Of a DNA stretch of 31,009 bases, positions 23,801 to 31,009 are shown piece by piece (the stretch's first letter is position 1; every line of letters starts with the position of its first letter). The stretch is from a virus. The notes below the pieces were generated by a model that saw only the letters and a program-made list of their open reading frames with translations, was not told where the DNA came from and did no database searches. The position numbers were made by a program, and so were the translations under genes. The stretch spans positions 1 to 31,009 of IMG/VR virus record IMGVR_UViG_3300031800_000784. One strand, given 5' to 3'.

Positions 23801-23968
23801 AAAGCACAAAAGTCGGCTTACCTGCAAAGCCTAACCAACAACAGCAGCAACACAAATAACAACAGCAATAGCAGCGACAGCAGCAAGCATATAAGCATTG
23901 AAAACGTAAACTTTAAATCAGACGACTTAGCGCAAAGCTTTGAACAAATGATGGAGCTAGCAGGTTAA
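20804..23968 (+). CDS. T: Tail tape measure protein, gpT role
   Basis: 1054 residues from the ATG at 20804 (TAAGTGAG upstream; a GTG at 20792 is possible). The N terminus (about 1-400) is a TP901-like tape measure domain with YDIQSAIAGLTGDELSEFTK and EMQAAFSNLGATATNIGLSS. Three long hydrophobic stretches (about 385-415, 435-460, 475-505) probably form membrane-active segments, followed by Gly/Phe-rich repeats. The C-terminal part is Gln/Asn/Ala/Ser-rich, disordered-looking, and holds a 62-residue exact duplication (about 762-823 and 856-917). Tail length scales with this protein's length. The stop overlaps the next start (TAATG). Confidence 0.93.
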   Translation: MATLSKLDKLNYSIGIIDKVTGPVNKVMAKINQLSQQTAAAQDQMMRGAATAVGGGYALAKSLAPAIDHVAALGEVQSLGVADDALQKLTKTSYEFGFQFGGNSAEFVRSAYDIQSAIAGLTGDELSEFTKTSNILAVATKADAATITSYMGTMYGIFEKTANKMGKSNWVNQIAGQTATAVQLYKTTGAEMQAAFSNLGATATNIGLSSAQQFALVGELQLVAKSGSVAGTQAASLLQGIGKAQEALGIELTADNGDMLAIDVVLGRINNRLSSLGSVARGDVLTQIFGKQGAKAVDVLSTKVDKLKDGINVFENVQDNSKAAEMANIIASPWDRLGGSFNAAATAMGNRLLPVVEPFVEVLASMFAGIVSLTEEFPFLSSVIATAVVGVVALMTAFGIATFAMGLYNYATKIGITLANAQIIVNKLWLASLWALRVLGFLSLIATVSAAAIAFGVFKTAMLAGQAATWLFNAALWANPLTWIVIAAVALIAAVAALIYYFDDITAAFNEWAESSTVFKYLKVAFDLLTLPLQLVWRLIKTIAVGVYDFFAPAFSAISSVVMGMVNAIGSAFSYVGNLLFSFGGAITGFFSGMGSSVSGFFTGIWQSAVDIIESLINYLTETFGFLGDFFTGIASGISGIFDGVSSFISAIADNGVLNSVISFFSDDEPAKVSNKVEQVTQAVQPQTMVMQSADQAYSRDYGQSVVSKANAPAQQASSQYVAPSSPVNYAAARVTTITATEEMRKQALAEQAAANDPAYSAQPKVMTEREAAQAAFKFTSQRLPAVPTDTTAPLNLQAQARSQALINNAFSSEQNNAVTNSAVTSSATSTAINEAVNSSVNNATQNSLAPAAIAAQPKVMTEREAAQAAFKFTSQRLPAVPTDTTAPLNLQAQARSQALINNAFSSEQNNAVTNSAISAAQNNAAPMTTNTVSNITNAANSPVYSPKQAQLVSVNQGAAPEPALPSVKTDRVITNTASNSAEKAQQISAEQQATAYKPKAQKSAYLQSLTNNSSNTNNNSNSSDSSKHISIENVNFKSDDLAQSFEQMMELAG
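23087..23554 (+). repeat. Duplicated 186-bp segment in tape measure gene
   Basis: Copies at 23087-23272 and 23369-23554 differ at only one base (C23209 versus T23491, silent Arg codon CGC/CGT). They lie in phase, 282 bp apart (94 codons), separated by a 96-bp unique spacer. Such near-identity in a coding region indicates a recent duplication. Confidence 0.95.
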
Positions 23969-24294
23969 TGGAATTTGATATAGCGCTACACATAGACCTA
24001 GAGATACAAGACGGCGATTTTGTACTCAACGACTCGTTAAGCCCAAGCACGTTTAAAAAAGCAGACGTAATAAGTCAAGATATAAAGCACCGCATTTTAG
24101 AAAGCGGTTTGCTAACCAAGCTTGTTGGCCTGCGAAACAAAAACGCCATAGCACCAATATTAACCGAACTCGAATTACTAACCGAGCAAGACAATCGCGT
24201 AAAGCCAGGCACAATAAAAGTGCACCGCAACGACGACGGCACATTAAGCATTAACGCACAAACGCGCCAGTATGGGAGCAACAATGAACTTTAA
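23968..24294 (+). CDS. Baseplate wedge-like protein (DUF2590 type, gpW role)
   Basis: 108 residues. LEIQDGDFVLNDSLSPSTFKKADVISQDIKHRILESGLL (about 11-49) is the pattern of DUF2590/gp46-like proteins, the W or gp25-type wedge in P2-like tails. It lies between tape measure and gpJ, as expected, and starts in a TAATG overlap. It is part of the baseplate. Confidence 0.78.
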   Translation: MEFDIALHIDLEIQDGDFVLNDSLSPSTFKKADVISQDIKHRILESGLLTKLVGLRNKNAIAPILTELELLTEQDNRVKPGTIKVHRNDDGTLSINAQTRQYGSNNEL

Positions 24295-25423
24295 AACAAT
24301 GATGCAAAATGCAGGCTTGCCAATGGATGAGCAATCAGCAGCAGAGCAATGGCAAGCGCAACTAAAAGAGCAAAACATACAGGTTGCTAATAACTCACCG
24401 TTTAGCCCCTTTTGGCGCACCGTTGAAGCGCTGATCACCAAGCCGCTAGTGCAGCTATTAAACTGGGTTGCACAACAGCTAATGCCAAATCTATTTATAA
24501 TGACCGCCAACCGCGAATCACTAATAGAAAAGCACGGCCCCGCGCGCAACGTTTTCATTCAGGCGGGCGTAGCGGCTCAAGGCATACTCACGTTCACGCG
24601 CCAAAACACCACGGGCGAAAGCTCAATTACTGCCGGTGCGCAAATTGCTACCGACGTGCTAGGCGAACAAGTATATAAATTAACGCTAATGCAAGATGTG
24701 AATTTTGCAGCAGGGCAAAGCACGGCATACGCATTAGCGCAAGCGCAAGAAGAGGGCGCAGCATATAACTTGCCAGCAAACGCATACCGTTATTTTGCTG
24801 AGCAGCAAGATGACATAACAGTAACTAACAACCAAAACTGGCTAATAAAGCCCGGGGCCGACACAGAAAGCACAGATCATTACCGCCTACGCATACGTAA
24901 CGTGTTCGGCACCGCCGCCCGCTGGCACATTAACGCAGTGTACAAACAAATAATTGCAAGCTTTGGCGTGCCAATAGATAACATCTATATTCAAACCGGA
25001 GCGCCACGCGGTCCAGGTACAGCAAATGCCTACATATATTTAGACATAGGCGCAGTGCCAACCGCTTTGCTGGGGGCAATTAATCAGCACATAAGAACCG
25101 CAGGGCATCACGGCTTAGGCGACGACTTTATAGTGTATGCAATGGCAACCACTGGGTTTAATGTAACAGCAACATACAAACTGCACTCGCAAAGCGAAGA
25201 CATACAAAGCGAGCTAACAACATTTATACAAGCAGCGTTCAGGCAAAATGCAGCGTACGCGCCTACCCGCGTTGCGCACCAGTGCGTGTTCAGTGTTAGC
25301 CAATTGGTGGCAGAGTGCCACGCGCAATTTAGTGAGCTGCAATCAATCAAGTTCGACATTGACGACATAACCGCCGCTAACTGGCTGCCCGTGCTTTCAT
25401 CACTCACAGTAACCAAGGGCTAA
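24284..25423 (+). CDS. J: Baseplate protein J family
   Basis: 379 residues from the ATG at 24284, preceded by GGGAG at 6 nt; it overlaps the previous gene by 11 nt. It shows the gpJ/gp47 pattern: MTANRESLIEKHGPARN, GILTFTRQNTTGESSITAG (about 105-123), and later YRLRIRNVFGTAARWHIN and FGVPIDNIYIQTGAPRGPGT. It forms the outer baseplate wedge with gpI and gpW. Confidence 0.9.
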   Translation: MNFKTMMQNAGLPMDEQSAAEQWQAQLKEQNIQVANNSPFSPFWRTVEALITKPLVQLLNWVAQQLMPNLFIMTANRESLIEKHGPARNVFIQAGVAAQGILTFTRQNTTGESSITAGAQIATDVLGEQVYKLTLMQDVNFAAGQSTAYALAQAQEEGAAYNLPANAYRYFAEQQDDITVTNNQNWLIKPGADTESTDHYRLRIRNVFGTAARWHINAVYKQIIASFGVPIDNIYIQTGAPRGPGTANAYIYLDIGAVPTALLGAINQHIRTAGHHGLGDDFIVYAMATTGFNVTATYKLHSQSEDIQSELTTFIQAAFRQNAAYAPTRVAHQCVFSVSQLVAECHAQFSELQSIKFDIDDITAANWLPVLSSLTVTKG

Positions 25424-25424
25424 A

Positions 25425-26135
25425 ATGGCTAATCAAATAGCAACATGGCTAAATAAGGGCTACGCAGAAAAACTAGTAAAAGCGGCTACAGGGTATTGGA
25501 GCAAGTCGCGCAATTACGTTATGTGGGCTGTGCAGCAAAAAGACGAGCTGCAAAACGAAGAGCCAATTCTCGGCCTGCTCGCGTGGGAGCGGTTAACGCA
25601 GCGTTTAAATAGTGAACCACTGGATCTCTACCGCAAGCGCGTACAGCACGCATTAGTCAATACAATTGACGCCGGAGAAATAGCAACCATAAAAGATATT
25701 TTTAACCGGCTGGATCTCCAGGTCATAAATGTGCGAGAGCGAATAGAGGGCCGCGACTGGGATATTATCGCAATCGACATGGCCGACTCAACGTTAGCCA
25801 GCGCATACGAACTATTGCCAGAGCTAATACAGCTGTACGGCCGAACATGCCGCCGATACGAACTAACAGTGCATAACTTGGCAGCAGTATCGCTAAATCT
25901 CGGCCTAACGCATGTGCAATGGGATAACAACTACGTTAACTCAGCAACAAAAATAAACGCAATAACTGGCATTGATCACGGCGCAGTTCATAGCTTTTTG
26001 GGGCTAGACACACTAACAAGCAACACGCGCCACCAAGCAACAAGCATTGGTGTGCAGCACAGCATTACCGCGCACCAGCATTATGGGTTTTTAAGCAAAG
26101 ACGGCGGCATAAGCACCGCCAAGGAGCAACTATGA
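25425..26135 (+). CDS. I: Tail protein I family (baseplate)
   Basis: 236 residues. The N-terminal part (LAWERLTQRLNSEPLDLYRKRVQHAL) and the central YELLPELIQLYGRTCRRYEL (about 124-143) resemble gpI-type baseplate proteins. It follows J as in P2 and precedes the fibre genes with an ATGA overlap. The C-terminal part (SIGVQHSITAHQHYGF) looks like extra beta sequence. Confidence 0.82.
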   Translation: MANQIATWLNKGYAEKLVKAATGYWSKSRNYVMWAVQQKDELQNEEPILGLLAWERLTQRLNSEPLDLYRKRVQHALVNTIDAGEIATIKDIFNRLDLQVINVRERIEGRDWDIIAIDMADSTLASAYELLPELIQLYGRTCRRYELTVHNLAAVSLNLGLTHVQWDNNYVNSATKINAITGIDHGAVHSFLGLDTLTSNTRHQATSIGVQHSITAHQHYGFLSKDGGISTAKEQL

Positions 26136-26710
26136 ATCAGGCAATAACCGGCATAATGACCAATGCTGGCAAGGGATACATAACAACAGCAACGCTGCAA
26201 AACAAAGGGCTTGAAGTAACAGAGCTAGTGTTTGCAAACATACCCGGGCTAAACGAGCAAGCAGAGCGCAACCCAAACGAAAAAATGCCGGGCGGCGCAC
26301 AAATAGTTTACCGACGCAACATAGATACCTCGGGCTATGTAGATGCAAATACAGTCGCGTGGGCAGTAGTGCTAGAGCAAGATATAGGCGACTTTGACTA
26401 CAACTGGATTGGCCTAGTTACACGCGACGGCACGCTGCTAGCAGTCGATTACTTACCGCTACAGCGCAAGCGACAAGGCGTAAACAACGTGCACAACCGC
26501 TCGTTCGTTTTAAAGTTTGCAGCAGCCGCAGCCCTAGCGCGCATTACCATTCCAGCGCAATCGTGGATGTTCGACTACAGCCCGCAAATAGACGCGCTAA
26601 CACTGTTAGCAACCAGCAATGCAACGGCACAAATAAACAACATGCGACGCACTGTGCGCAACTACTTTTTAAATAAAAACTTCAGCAATTTCAGCAAGGA
26701 ACTATCATGA
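26132..26710 (+). CDS. Tail fibre N-terminal (anchor) protein, DUF3751-like
   Basis: 192 residues. MTNAGKGYITTATLQNKGLEVTELVFANIPGL near the start and VDANTVAWAVVLEQDIGDFDYNWIGLV (about 71-97) are typical of the N-terminal fibre domain that anchors P2-type fibres to the baseplate. The receptor-binding part is carried by the separate next gene, which starts in an ATGA overlap. This split of anchor and tip differs from the one-piece P2 gpH. Confidence 0.8.
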   Translation: MNQAITGIMTNAGKGYITTATLQNKGLEVTELVFANIPGLNEQAERNPNEKMPGGAQIVYRRNIDTSGYVDANTVAWAVVLEQDIGDFDYNWIGLVTRDGTLLAVDYLPLQRKRQGVNNVHNRSFVLKFAAAAALARITIPAQSWMFDYSPQIDALTLLATSNATAQINNMRRTVRNYFLNKNFSNFSKELS

Positions 26711-27924
26711 GCGTAACGCAAATAAACCAGCTAGTAACCGCAGCCGACCAGCTAACATCAGCAATCGAAGGCAAAGCAGCCGAAATCGACAGCAAAACAA
26801 CGCAGCTAGACCAGTTCGTAAAAGCCAAAGCAAACGAAATGGCAATCGTTGCATCAGAAGGTTACCGCAACGCAATCGAGCACGCGTCAGGTGGCCGCAA
26901 CAAAGTCATCATCGATGAGCAAGGCAACCCAAATGTAATGGTAGCAATTGCCCCGTTCACATACGAAGAGTTGGCGGCAAAAATCCAAGAAAAATACAGC
27001 GTAGATTTAAATCTAGGCACAGGCATACCAACCATGTTTATGCGCAACGGTGTGCAGTTGGGCGAAGTGTACATTGGTAAATACCTAGCATCAGCCGGAG
27101 CAAATGGCGGCTGCAGCGTTATCGGTGGCGTGCAGCCTCGCACATCAGTTAATTACGATACAGCAAAAGCGATATGCAACAACAAAGGCGACGGCTGGCA
27201 CATGATGAGCATTCACGAGTGGGCAGCAATAGCGCTGTGGTCTTATGCAAATGGCACAGTGCCGCGCGGCAATACAAACTACGGACGCAGCCACGAAAAC
27301 AAATTAGAAACAGCACGCCGTGGCGACAACGGCTTGCCAGGCGATGCATCAGGACTTGCAAGAACCGATACCGGCAAAGGCCCTGCAACATGGTCGCACG
27401 ACCACACAGAATGGGGTATTCAAGACCTAGTAGGTAGCGTGTGGGAATGGCTAGACCAAATGATGCTAGACGAAGGGCAGATCATTACTACGCTCGACAA
27501 CAACCCAGCAGTAATTGAAGAAAACTGGAACAAGCACACGGCGTTTTTCGACTCGCCAACGGCAAACACGGAAGGCACCGGCAGCGCTGGATCTCCAAAG
27601 CTAAGCAACAGCGTTACAAATCGCAACGGCCCAGTAGGCAATGACGCGAACGACAATCCTCATTTAACAAACAGTCACTTTGCAGCAATCGAAAAGGCGC
27701 TCGACTACAACAAAATCGAGCTGCTACGCCGCCTGTTAATCGAGTCAGAATCAACCACTACGGTTGGCGGCTACATCTACTGTCGAAATTATGGCAGTCG
27801 ATTCCCGCTACGTGGCGGCAACTGGCTCCATGGCTCGAACGCTGGGCTGGGCGCGCTCAGTCTGTACGGTGCGCGTTCGTCTGCGGACAGTGCGATCGGT
27901 TTTCGTCCCGCTTTCTTTGCGTAA
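26707..27924 (+). CDS. Receptor-binding protein with FGE/C-type-lectin fold: diversity-generating retroelement target
   Basis: 405 residues. An N-terminal coiled coil (about 8-40) and a small domain lead to an FGE/C-type-lectin-like domain (about 115-405): GDGWHMMSIHEWAAIALWSY, TVPRGNTNYGR, TEWGIQDLVGSVWEWLDQMM, and the terminal GFRPAFF. The last 45 residues have the form FPLRGGNW--GSNAGLGAL-L--ARSS---IGFRPAF, the standard DGR variable region. The candidate variable codons (Leu374, His375, Ser385, Tyr387, Gly388, Ser392, Asp394, Ser395) all end in C or T, as mutated AAC/AAT codons would. The position after the fibre anchor makes it the host-receptor tip, like Mtd of phage BPP-1. No reverse transcriptase or template repeat is in the window. 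Confidence 0.88.
   Translation: MSVTQINQLVTAADQLTSAIEGKAAEIDSKTTQLDQFVKAKANEMAIVASEGYRNAIEHASGGRNKVIIDEQGNPNVMVAIAPFTYEELAAKIQEKYSVDLNLGTGIPTMFMRNGVQLGEVYIGKYLASAGANGGCSVIGGVQPRTSVNYDTAKAICNNKGDGWHMMSIHEWAAIALWSYANGTVPRGNTNYGRSHENKLETARRGDNGLPGDASGLARTDTGKGPATWSHDHTEWGIQDLVGSVWEWLDQMMLDEGQIITTLDNNPAVIEENWNKHTAFFDSPTANTEGTGSAGSPKLSNSVTNRNGPVGNDANDNPHLTNSHFAAIEKALDYNKIELLRRLLIESESTTTVGGYIYCRNYGSRFPLRGGNWLHGSNAGLGALSLYGARSSADSAIGFRPAFFA
27781..27921 (+). repeat. Putative DGR variable region (VR)
   Basis: This is the 3' end of the lectin-fold gene. Its codon use (CTG, GGG, TCG, GCG, CGT) differs sharply from the rest of the gene (CTA, GGC, AGC/TCA), as expected when the sequence is copied from a template. 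The invariant 3' end CGGTTTTCGTCCCGC is a candidate initiation-of-mutagenic-homology (IMH) site. The left edge is approximate. Confidence 0.78.
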
Positions 27925-27944
27925 TTGGTTATTGAAATTTGAAC

Positions 27945-27962
27945 CCCGCGCGATAGCGCGGG
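27945..27962 (+). promoter_or_regulatory. DGR target hairpin/cruciform downstream of VR
   Basis: CCCGCGC-GATA-GCGCGGG: a perfect 7-bp stem with a 4-nt loop, 20 bp after the stop codon. GATA fits the GRNA tetraloop consensus described for hairpins that promote DGR retrohoming. There is no T-run, so it is not a simple terminator, and a gene with its own ribosome site starts 28 bp later. Confidence 0.75.
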
Positions 27963-27990
27963 CATAACTAACAATTTAAAAGGTAAAACT

Positions 27991-28278
27991 ATGTTTACAT
28001 ATATATACAAAGGCGCAAGCCATAGCAATACAAGCGCTGAGTACATGCAAAACCTAGGCATGGACCAAGAGCAAATCGACTCAGTATTAAATCAGCAGCA
28101 ATTTGAGTTAAGTCAAAATGTTGTAAAGCGCGAAGCCGCATACGCAAAAGAGTCAGACCCGCTATACATGGAAGCGCAATTCGACGGCACGCCAGAGTCG
28201 CTACAAAAATGGCGCGACAAAGTAGCCGAAATAAAAGCCCGCTACCCATTGCCAGCAAGTACAGCAGAAAATGCATAA
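27991..28278 (+). CDS. Small tail-fibre-associated protein
   Basis: 95 residues with SDPLYMEAQFDGTPESLQKWRDKVAEIKARYPLP in its second half (about 54-88), a pattern common in small proteins behind phage fibre genes. AAAGG precedes the ATG. It is possibly a fibre assembly factor or fibre cap; the function is not established. It overlaps the next gene by 8 nt. Confidence 0.65.
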   Translation: MFTYIYKGASHSNTSAEYMQNLGMDQEQIDSVLNQQQFELSQNVVKREAAYAKESDPLYMEAQFDGTPESLQKWRDKVAEIKARYPLPASTAENA

Positions 28279-28900
28279 CATAGCGCTATGCTACCACCAA
28301 GCCGCCGCCCCTTGCTCAATGCAAGTGGGCGCGCAGTTGCTTGCGTCTGCCATTAAAGACGACTCGCGCACAGATAAGCCAGCAAGCTATGGCGGTTTGT
28401 TGTTATCAGTGAGCGCAACCGATCCCGCAGAGCTGGCCAGTAAGTTGGAATCAATAAACAACTATTGCCCAATCCCTGAGTTTATAGCCTGCGGTCAATA
28501 CGCCAAAAGTGACAGCACCTTAGAGCAAACCAAACTAGATACCTATGACGGCCAAAGCATAGAGTGGCAAATAAACACCCTGCAAAACCTATTGCCAATT
28601 CGTGAGCAGCTAATAGCTGACGAACTCGCGGCGGTCGATGGTAGCGGCAAACAATTAATAACCATCATCGACGATGCACTAACCCAAGCTGCAGAGCTAA
28701 AAACAGCGCGTGACCAGCGACTAAATCAGGCACAGTTCACAGCAAAAAGCAGCGCCGTAGATGTGCAATTAATTACAGCTGGCACAGCAAAGCAGCTAGC
28801 CGACTCAGTGGCGAGCAAAGGCAACGACCAAACGTATTGGGCAATGTGCGTATTTGTAGGCCAAGCAGCTGAGCTAAATAAAATTAAAGAGGTACTATGA
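28271..28900 (+). CDS. Tail-region protein, unknown
   Basis: 209 residues, no confident family. The N-terminal part is mixed and the middle (about 96-160) is long helical, Ala/Leu/Gln-rich, possibly coiled coil. It sits between fibre and baseplate hub genes and overlaps both neighbours, so it is a real tail-operon gene. A role as fibre chaperone or structural protein is possible, by position only. Confidence 0.65.
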   Translation: MHNIALCYHQAAAPCSMQVGAQLLASAIKDDSRTDKPASYGGLLLSVSATDPAELASKLESINNYCPIPEFIACGQYAKSDSTLEQTKLDTYDGQSIEWQINTLQNLLPIREQLIADELAAVDGSGKQLITIIDDALTQAAELKTARDQRLNQAQFTAKSSAVDVQLITAGTAKQLADSVASKGNDQTYWAMCVFVGQAAELNKIKEVL

Positions 28901-29382
28901 GCATAGCACTCGACGGCTGGAACGTGCCCGGGTTCGAAACCCGCGTAAACGCAGGCGTAAAATTAGCCGGTGGCGATATGTCAGGCCTTGGCAGCTTTTC
29001 ACTAAGTAGCGACCAAGGCGTAAAGTCGGGCACACTAACTGTAAATACTAAAATCCCATTTAACGAAAGCGCTAGCCTTGCATTATTAATAAGCAAAGCC
29101 AAGGCGCTGGATGAAAACGGCGCGCGTATCATTTACACCGTAAATAACGATCTAGCAGCCGCATATAAAATACGCAAAGCAAAGTTTGATGGCGACGCAA
29201 GCGCAACCGAAATAGAAGACAAACGCGCATGGCAAGTCACATTTAAGCTGGTAGAAGTGCAGTCTGTTTCAGAGCGCGAGCAACAGCAGCTAGACGAGCA
29301 GGCAACCGAAAGCGCCCAGCCGCAAGCAACAACCAGCAACGACGATGTGCAAAATAAATTCAACGAGGTCGAAGGGCCATGA
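28897..29382 (+). CDS. Baseplate/tail protein, gpU-position
   Basis: 161 residues. MSIALDGWNVPGFETRVNAGVKLAGGDMSGLGSFS-type start, then GVKSGTLTVNTKIPF (about 46-60), a small Ala/Leu helix, an IYTVNNDLAAAYKIRKAKF segment and WQVTFKLVEVQSVSERE (about 107-123) recall small baseplate proteins adjacent to gpD in marine P2-like prophages. The C-terminal tail is Gln/Asp-rich and flexible. It is coupled by ATGA on both sides. It does not closely resemble P2 gpU, so the exact role is open. Confidence 0.65.
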   Translation: MSIALDGWNVPGFETRVNAGVKLAGGDMSGLGSFSLSSDQGVKSGTLTVNTKIPFNESASLALLISKAKALDENGARIIYTVNNDLAAAYKIRKAKFDGDASATEIEDKRAWQVTFKLVEVQSVSEREQQQLDEQATESAQPQATTSNDDVQNKFNEVEGP

Positions 29383-30083
29383 GCACCCGCCTATCCAACA
29401 CCCTAACAATTGGCGGCAGTACAGTCACCAACATAGTCAGCAAAACAGTACAGCTAGACATAGCCAGTACAGGTCGCGCAAAATTTGAAGTGGTCGCAGA
29501 GCAAGAGCCAAGCGGGTTGGTCGAGCTGCACCTAGGTTACACACTTGATAATATGATCCCGTATTTTCTCGGTGTAATAGAGTCAAAGCACCAAGCCAAC
29601 GGCCGCTGGTATTTAACCTGCCGTGAATTACTCGGCGCGCTAAGCTTTCCCGCCCCGCTTGCTGTTCGTCATCCAACCATAAAAGCGGTGCTTGATGAAC
29701 TAGCAAAACTCGGAGTTGAGTTTGCAACCCCTGAAAACGCTGAATATTTAAATAAAATAGCACCCGCGTTTTATCACAGCGGCACAGGTATTGAAGCGCT
29801 TAGACAAGTAGCTAAAGTGTGGGGCATTAGCGATTTTATATTTCAGCAGCGCCCTGACGGTAAAATATTTGTAGGCAGTTGGCATGACTCCCGCTGGCCG
29901 CTCGCAGCTATCAATGACTTTCCGGAGCACACAATAACCGCTAAAAGCTCAACCGCCGGCGAGCTAATCGCTATCCCAAAATTAAGACCAGGCATACAAA
30001 TAAACGGCCGCCACATAACCGAAGTAACACTAATCAACGACAGGATGCACATACGATGGTCAAACAAGCCATTAAACGCCTAA
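29379..30083 (+). CDS. Baseplate hub protein, P2 gpD-like
   Basis: 234 residues. TRLSNTLTIGGSTVTNIVSKTVQLDIASTGRAKFEV is typical of the first beta domain of hub (gpD/gp27-like) proteins, and the later IKAVLDELAKLGVEF and GTGIEALRQVAKVWGISDFIFQQ segments match the family's second domain. It links spike and tube. It overlaps the spike gene by 28 nt. It is shorter than P2 gpD. Confidence 0.75.
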   Translation: MSTRLSNTLTIGGSTVTNIVSKTVQLDIASTGRAKFEVVAEQEPSGLVELHLGYTLDNMIPYFLGVIESKHQANGRWYLTCRELLGALSFPAPLAVRHPTIKAVLDELAKLGVEFATPENAEYLNKIAPAFYHSGTGIEALRQVAKVWGISDFIFQQRPDGKIFVGSWHDSRWPLAAINDFPEHTITAKSSTAGELIAIPKLRPGIQINGRHITEVTLINDRMHIRWSNKPLNA

Positions 30084-31009
30084 TACAGCGCTACTTTCCA
30101 GAGCTAAGCGAGCGTAAACACCTGCCGCAATTGGCGCGTATTGAAAAAATATATGACCTACCAAGCGGTGGCGCAGCCATTAGCACCGCATTTAGGCCGC
30201 TAAAAGCAGCCGACGTACAGCTATTAAACCCGCTAACAGGCGAGCCATTAGCCGTGCCTATCTTTCAGCAAGTAACACTTGGCACAGGCCAAGCGCATGA
30301 TCATGGCTTACTAAACGAACCAGCACCAGGCATGCATTGTTTAATACAGTATATCGATGGGCTAAACAGTCACCCCGTGATCACCAGCTTATTGCCATGG
30401 CAAAGCCTAGTGCCCGAGCACAAACGCACCGACGTAACACTTCAACAAAATAGCCGCAGCAAACTACAAGGCCGCGACGGCAATTGGCACACCACAACCG
30501 ACGGCGACATAACCCAAACCAGCGACACAAACAAAACAACCGCACGCAAAAGCGAGCAAAGCTACCACGAACGTAGCACTAACATAGCCACGCATGACGT
30601 TTTAAAAATAGACGGCAACCAAGTAACCGAAGTAATGGGCGCATTAAAAACCGTAGTCGGTGAAAAAGCCTTAATCGTCGCACTTGAAGGGTTATTACTT
30701 GGCAGTAAAAAACAGGTAGATATTGAAGCCAGCGAAAACATGAACCTAACCACACTCAAAACCCTACACGCCAAAGCCACCGAACTGGCAAAAGTAGAAG
30801 GCAAAACAGTGTGGCTAGGTAATAATTCAGTAAACGTGGCTCAAGTACTCCTTGATTTAATTACCCTAGTAAAAGACATAAACCAAAGCCTAGAAAACCA
30901 CGGCCACAAAGACCAAGGCGCAGGCCCACCAATAACCAAAGGCGAATTTACAGGTCATAAATCAACAGCCAGCAGCTTAAAAAGCACACTAGAGCCGATA
31001 GTAGAGTAA
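30056..31009 (+). CDS. Baseplate assembly/spike protein, P2 gpV-like
   Basis: 317 residues. The N-terminal OB-like domain (about 20-115, including LPSGGAAISTAF, PAPGMHCLIQYIDG and SHPVITSLLPWQ) is followed by a beta-helix-like spike (about 125-230, short repeats with polar/hydrophobic alternation) and a C-terminal helical region ending HGHKDQGAGPP and FTGHKSTASSLKSTLEPI. It is longer than P2 gpV. It tips the tail and punctures the outer membrane. Its stop codon is the last base triplet of the window. V is last here, whereas P2 has it before W. Confidence 0.82.
   Translation: MVKQAIKRLIQRYFPELSERKHLPQLARIEKIYDLPSGGAAISTAFRPLKAADVQLLNPLTGEPLAVPIFQQVTLGTGQAHDHGLLNEPAPGMHCLIQYIDGLNSHPVITSLLPWQSLVPEHKRTDVTLQQNSRSKLQGRDGNWHTTTDGDITQTSDTNKTTARKSEQSYHERSTNIATHDVLKIDGNQVTEVMGALKTVVGEKALIVALEGLLLGSKKQVDIEASENMNLTTLKTLHAKATELAKVEGKTVWLGNNSVNVAQVLLDLITLVKDINQSLENHGHKDQGAGPPITKGEFTGHKSTASSLKSTLEPIVE

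Noticed and set aside
27925-31009. DGR template repeat, Avd or reverse transcriptase downstream of the variable gene
   Set aside because: Looked for A-rich copies of the VR and for RT motifs on both strands; none seen. All genes here fit tail functions.

Overview
The window is a nearly complete, temperate, contractile-tailed phage genome of the P2/HP1/K139 type (Peduovirus-like), probably a prophage of a marine gammaproteobacterium. Pseudoalteromonas is my best guess, from moderate AT content, codon use (CTA/TTA Leu, AGC Ser, GGC Gly) and the HP1/K139-like tail gene set; the host call is inference only. No integrase, tRNA, IS element or CRISPR array is visible, so the attachment end probably lies outside the window, to the left of position 1.

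Layout. (1) 1-2000: accessory or lysogenic-conversion genes, AT-rich: a DUF4760-like membrane protein (minus) behind an unusually placed terminator, and a DUF4875-like membrane protein (plus). (2) 2020-3311: the lysogeny switch: a LexA/CI-type self-cleaving repressor facing left, a Cro-like and an AlpA/Cox-like regulator facing right, with a divergent promoter pair and repeated operator-like sites between them. (3) 3321-8975: the early/replication operon, with small unknown genes, an adenine DNA methyltransferase-like protein, a P2 gpA-like HUH replication endonuclease (possible intragenic origin), Cys-rich small proteins and a Gln/Pro-tailed protein. (4) 9046-9879: the late-control node: an Ogr/Delta zinc-finger activator (minus) whose textbook promoter overlaps a perfect LexA box, divergent from a PapB-like regulator. 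(5) 9880-13509 (minus): terminase, portal and two holin-like membrane proteins in one overlapping operon. (6) 13702-31009 (plus): scaffold/protease, capsid, small terminase, head and tail completion, sheath, tube, a lysin candidate, the E/E' tail chaperone pair with a -1 slippery site, tape measure, baseplate, fibre and spike genes.

How it works together. RecA/LexA-type SOS control appears to act twice: through cleavage of the CI-like repressor and directly on ogr. Ogr would then switch on the two divergent late operons from the 13.5-13.7 kb intergenic region.

The most exciting element is the 405-residue protein at 26707-27924. It has an FGE/C-type-lectin-like fold, ends in a diversity-generating-retroelement (DGR) style variable region, and is followed by a 7-bp GC hairpin with a GATA loop that fits the GRNA tetraloop seen at DGR target sites. 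Neither the template repeat nor the reverse transcriptase is in the window, so they should lie just outside it or elsewhere in the host.
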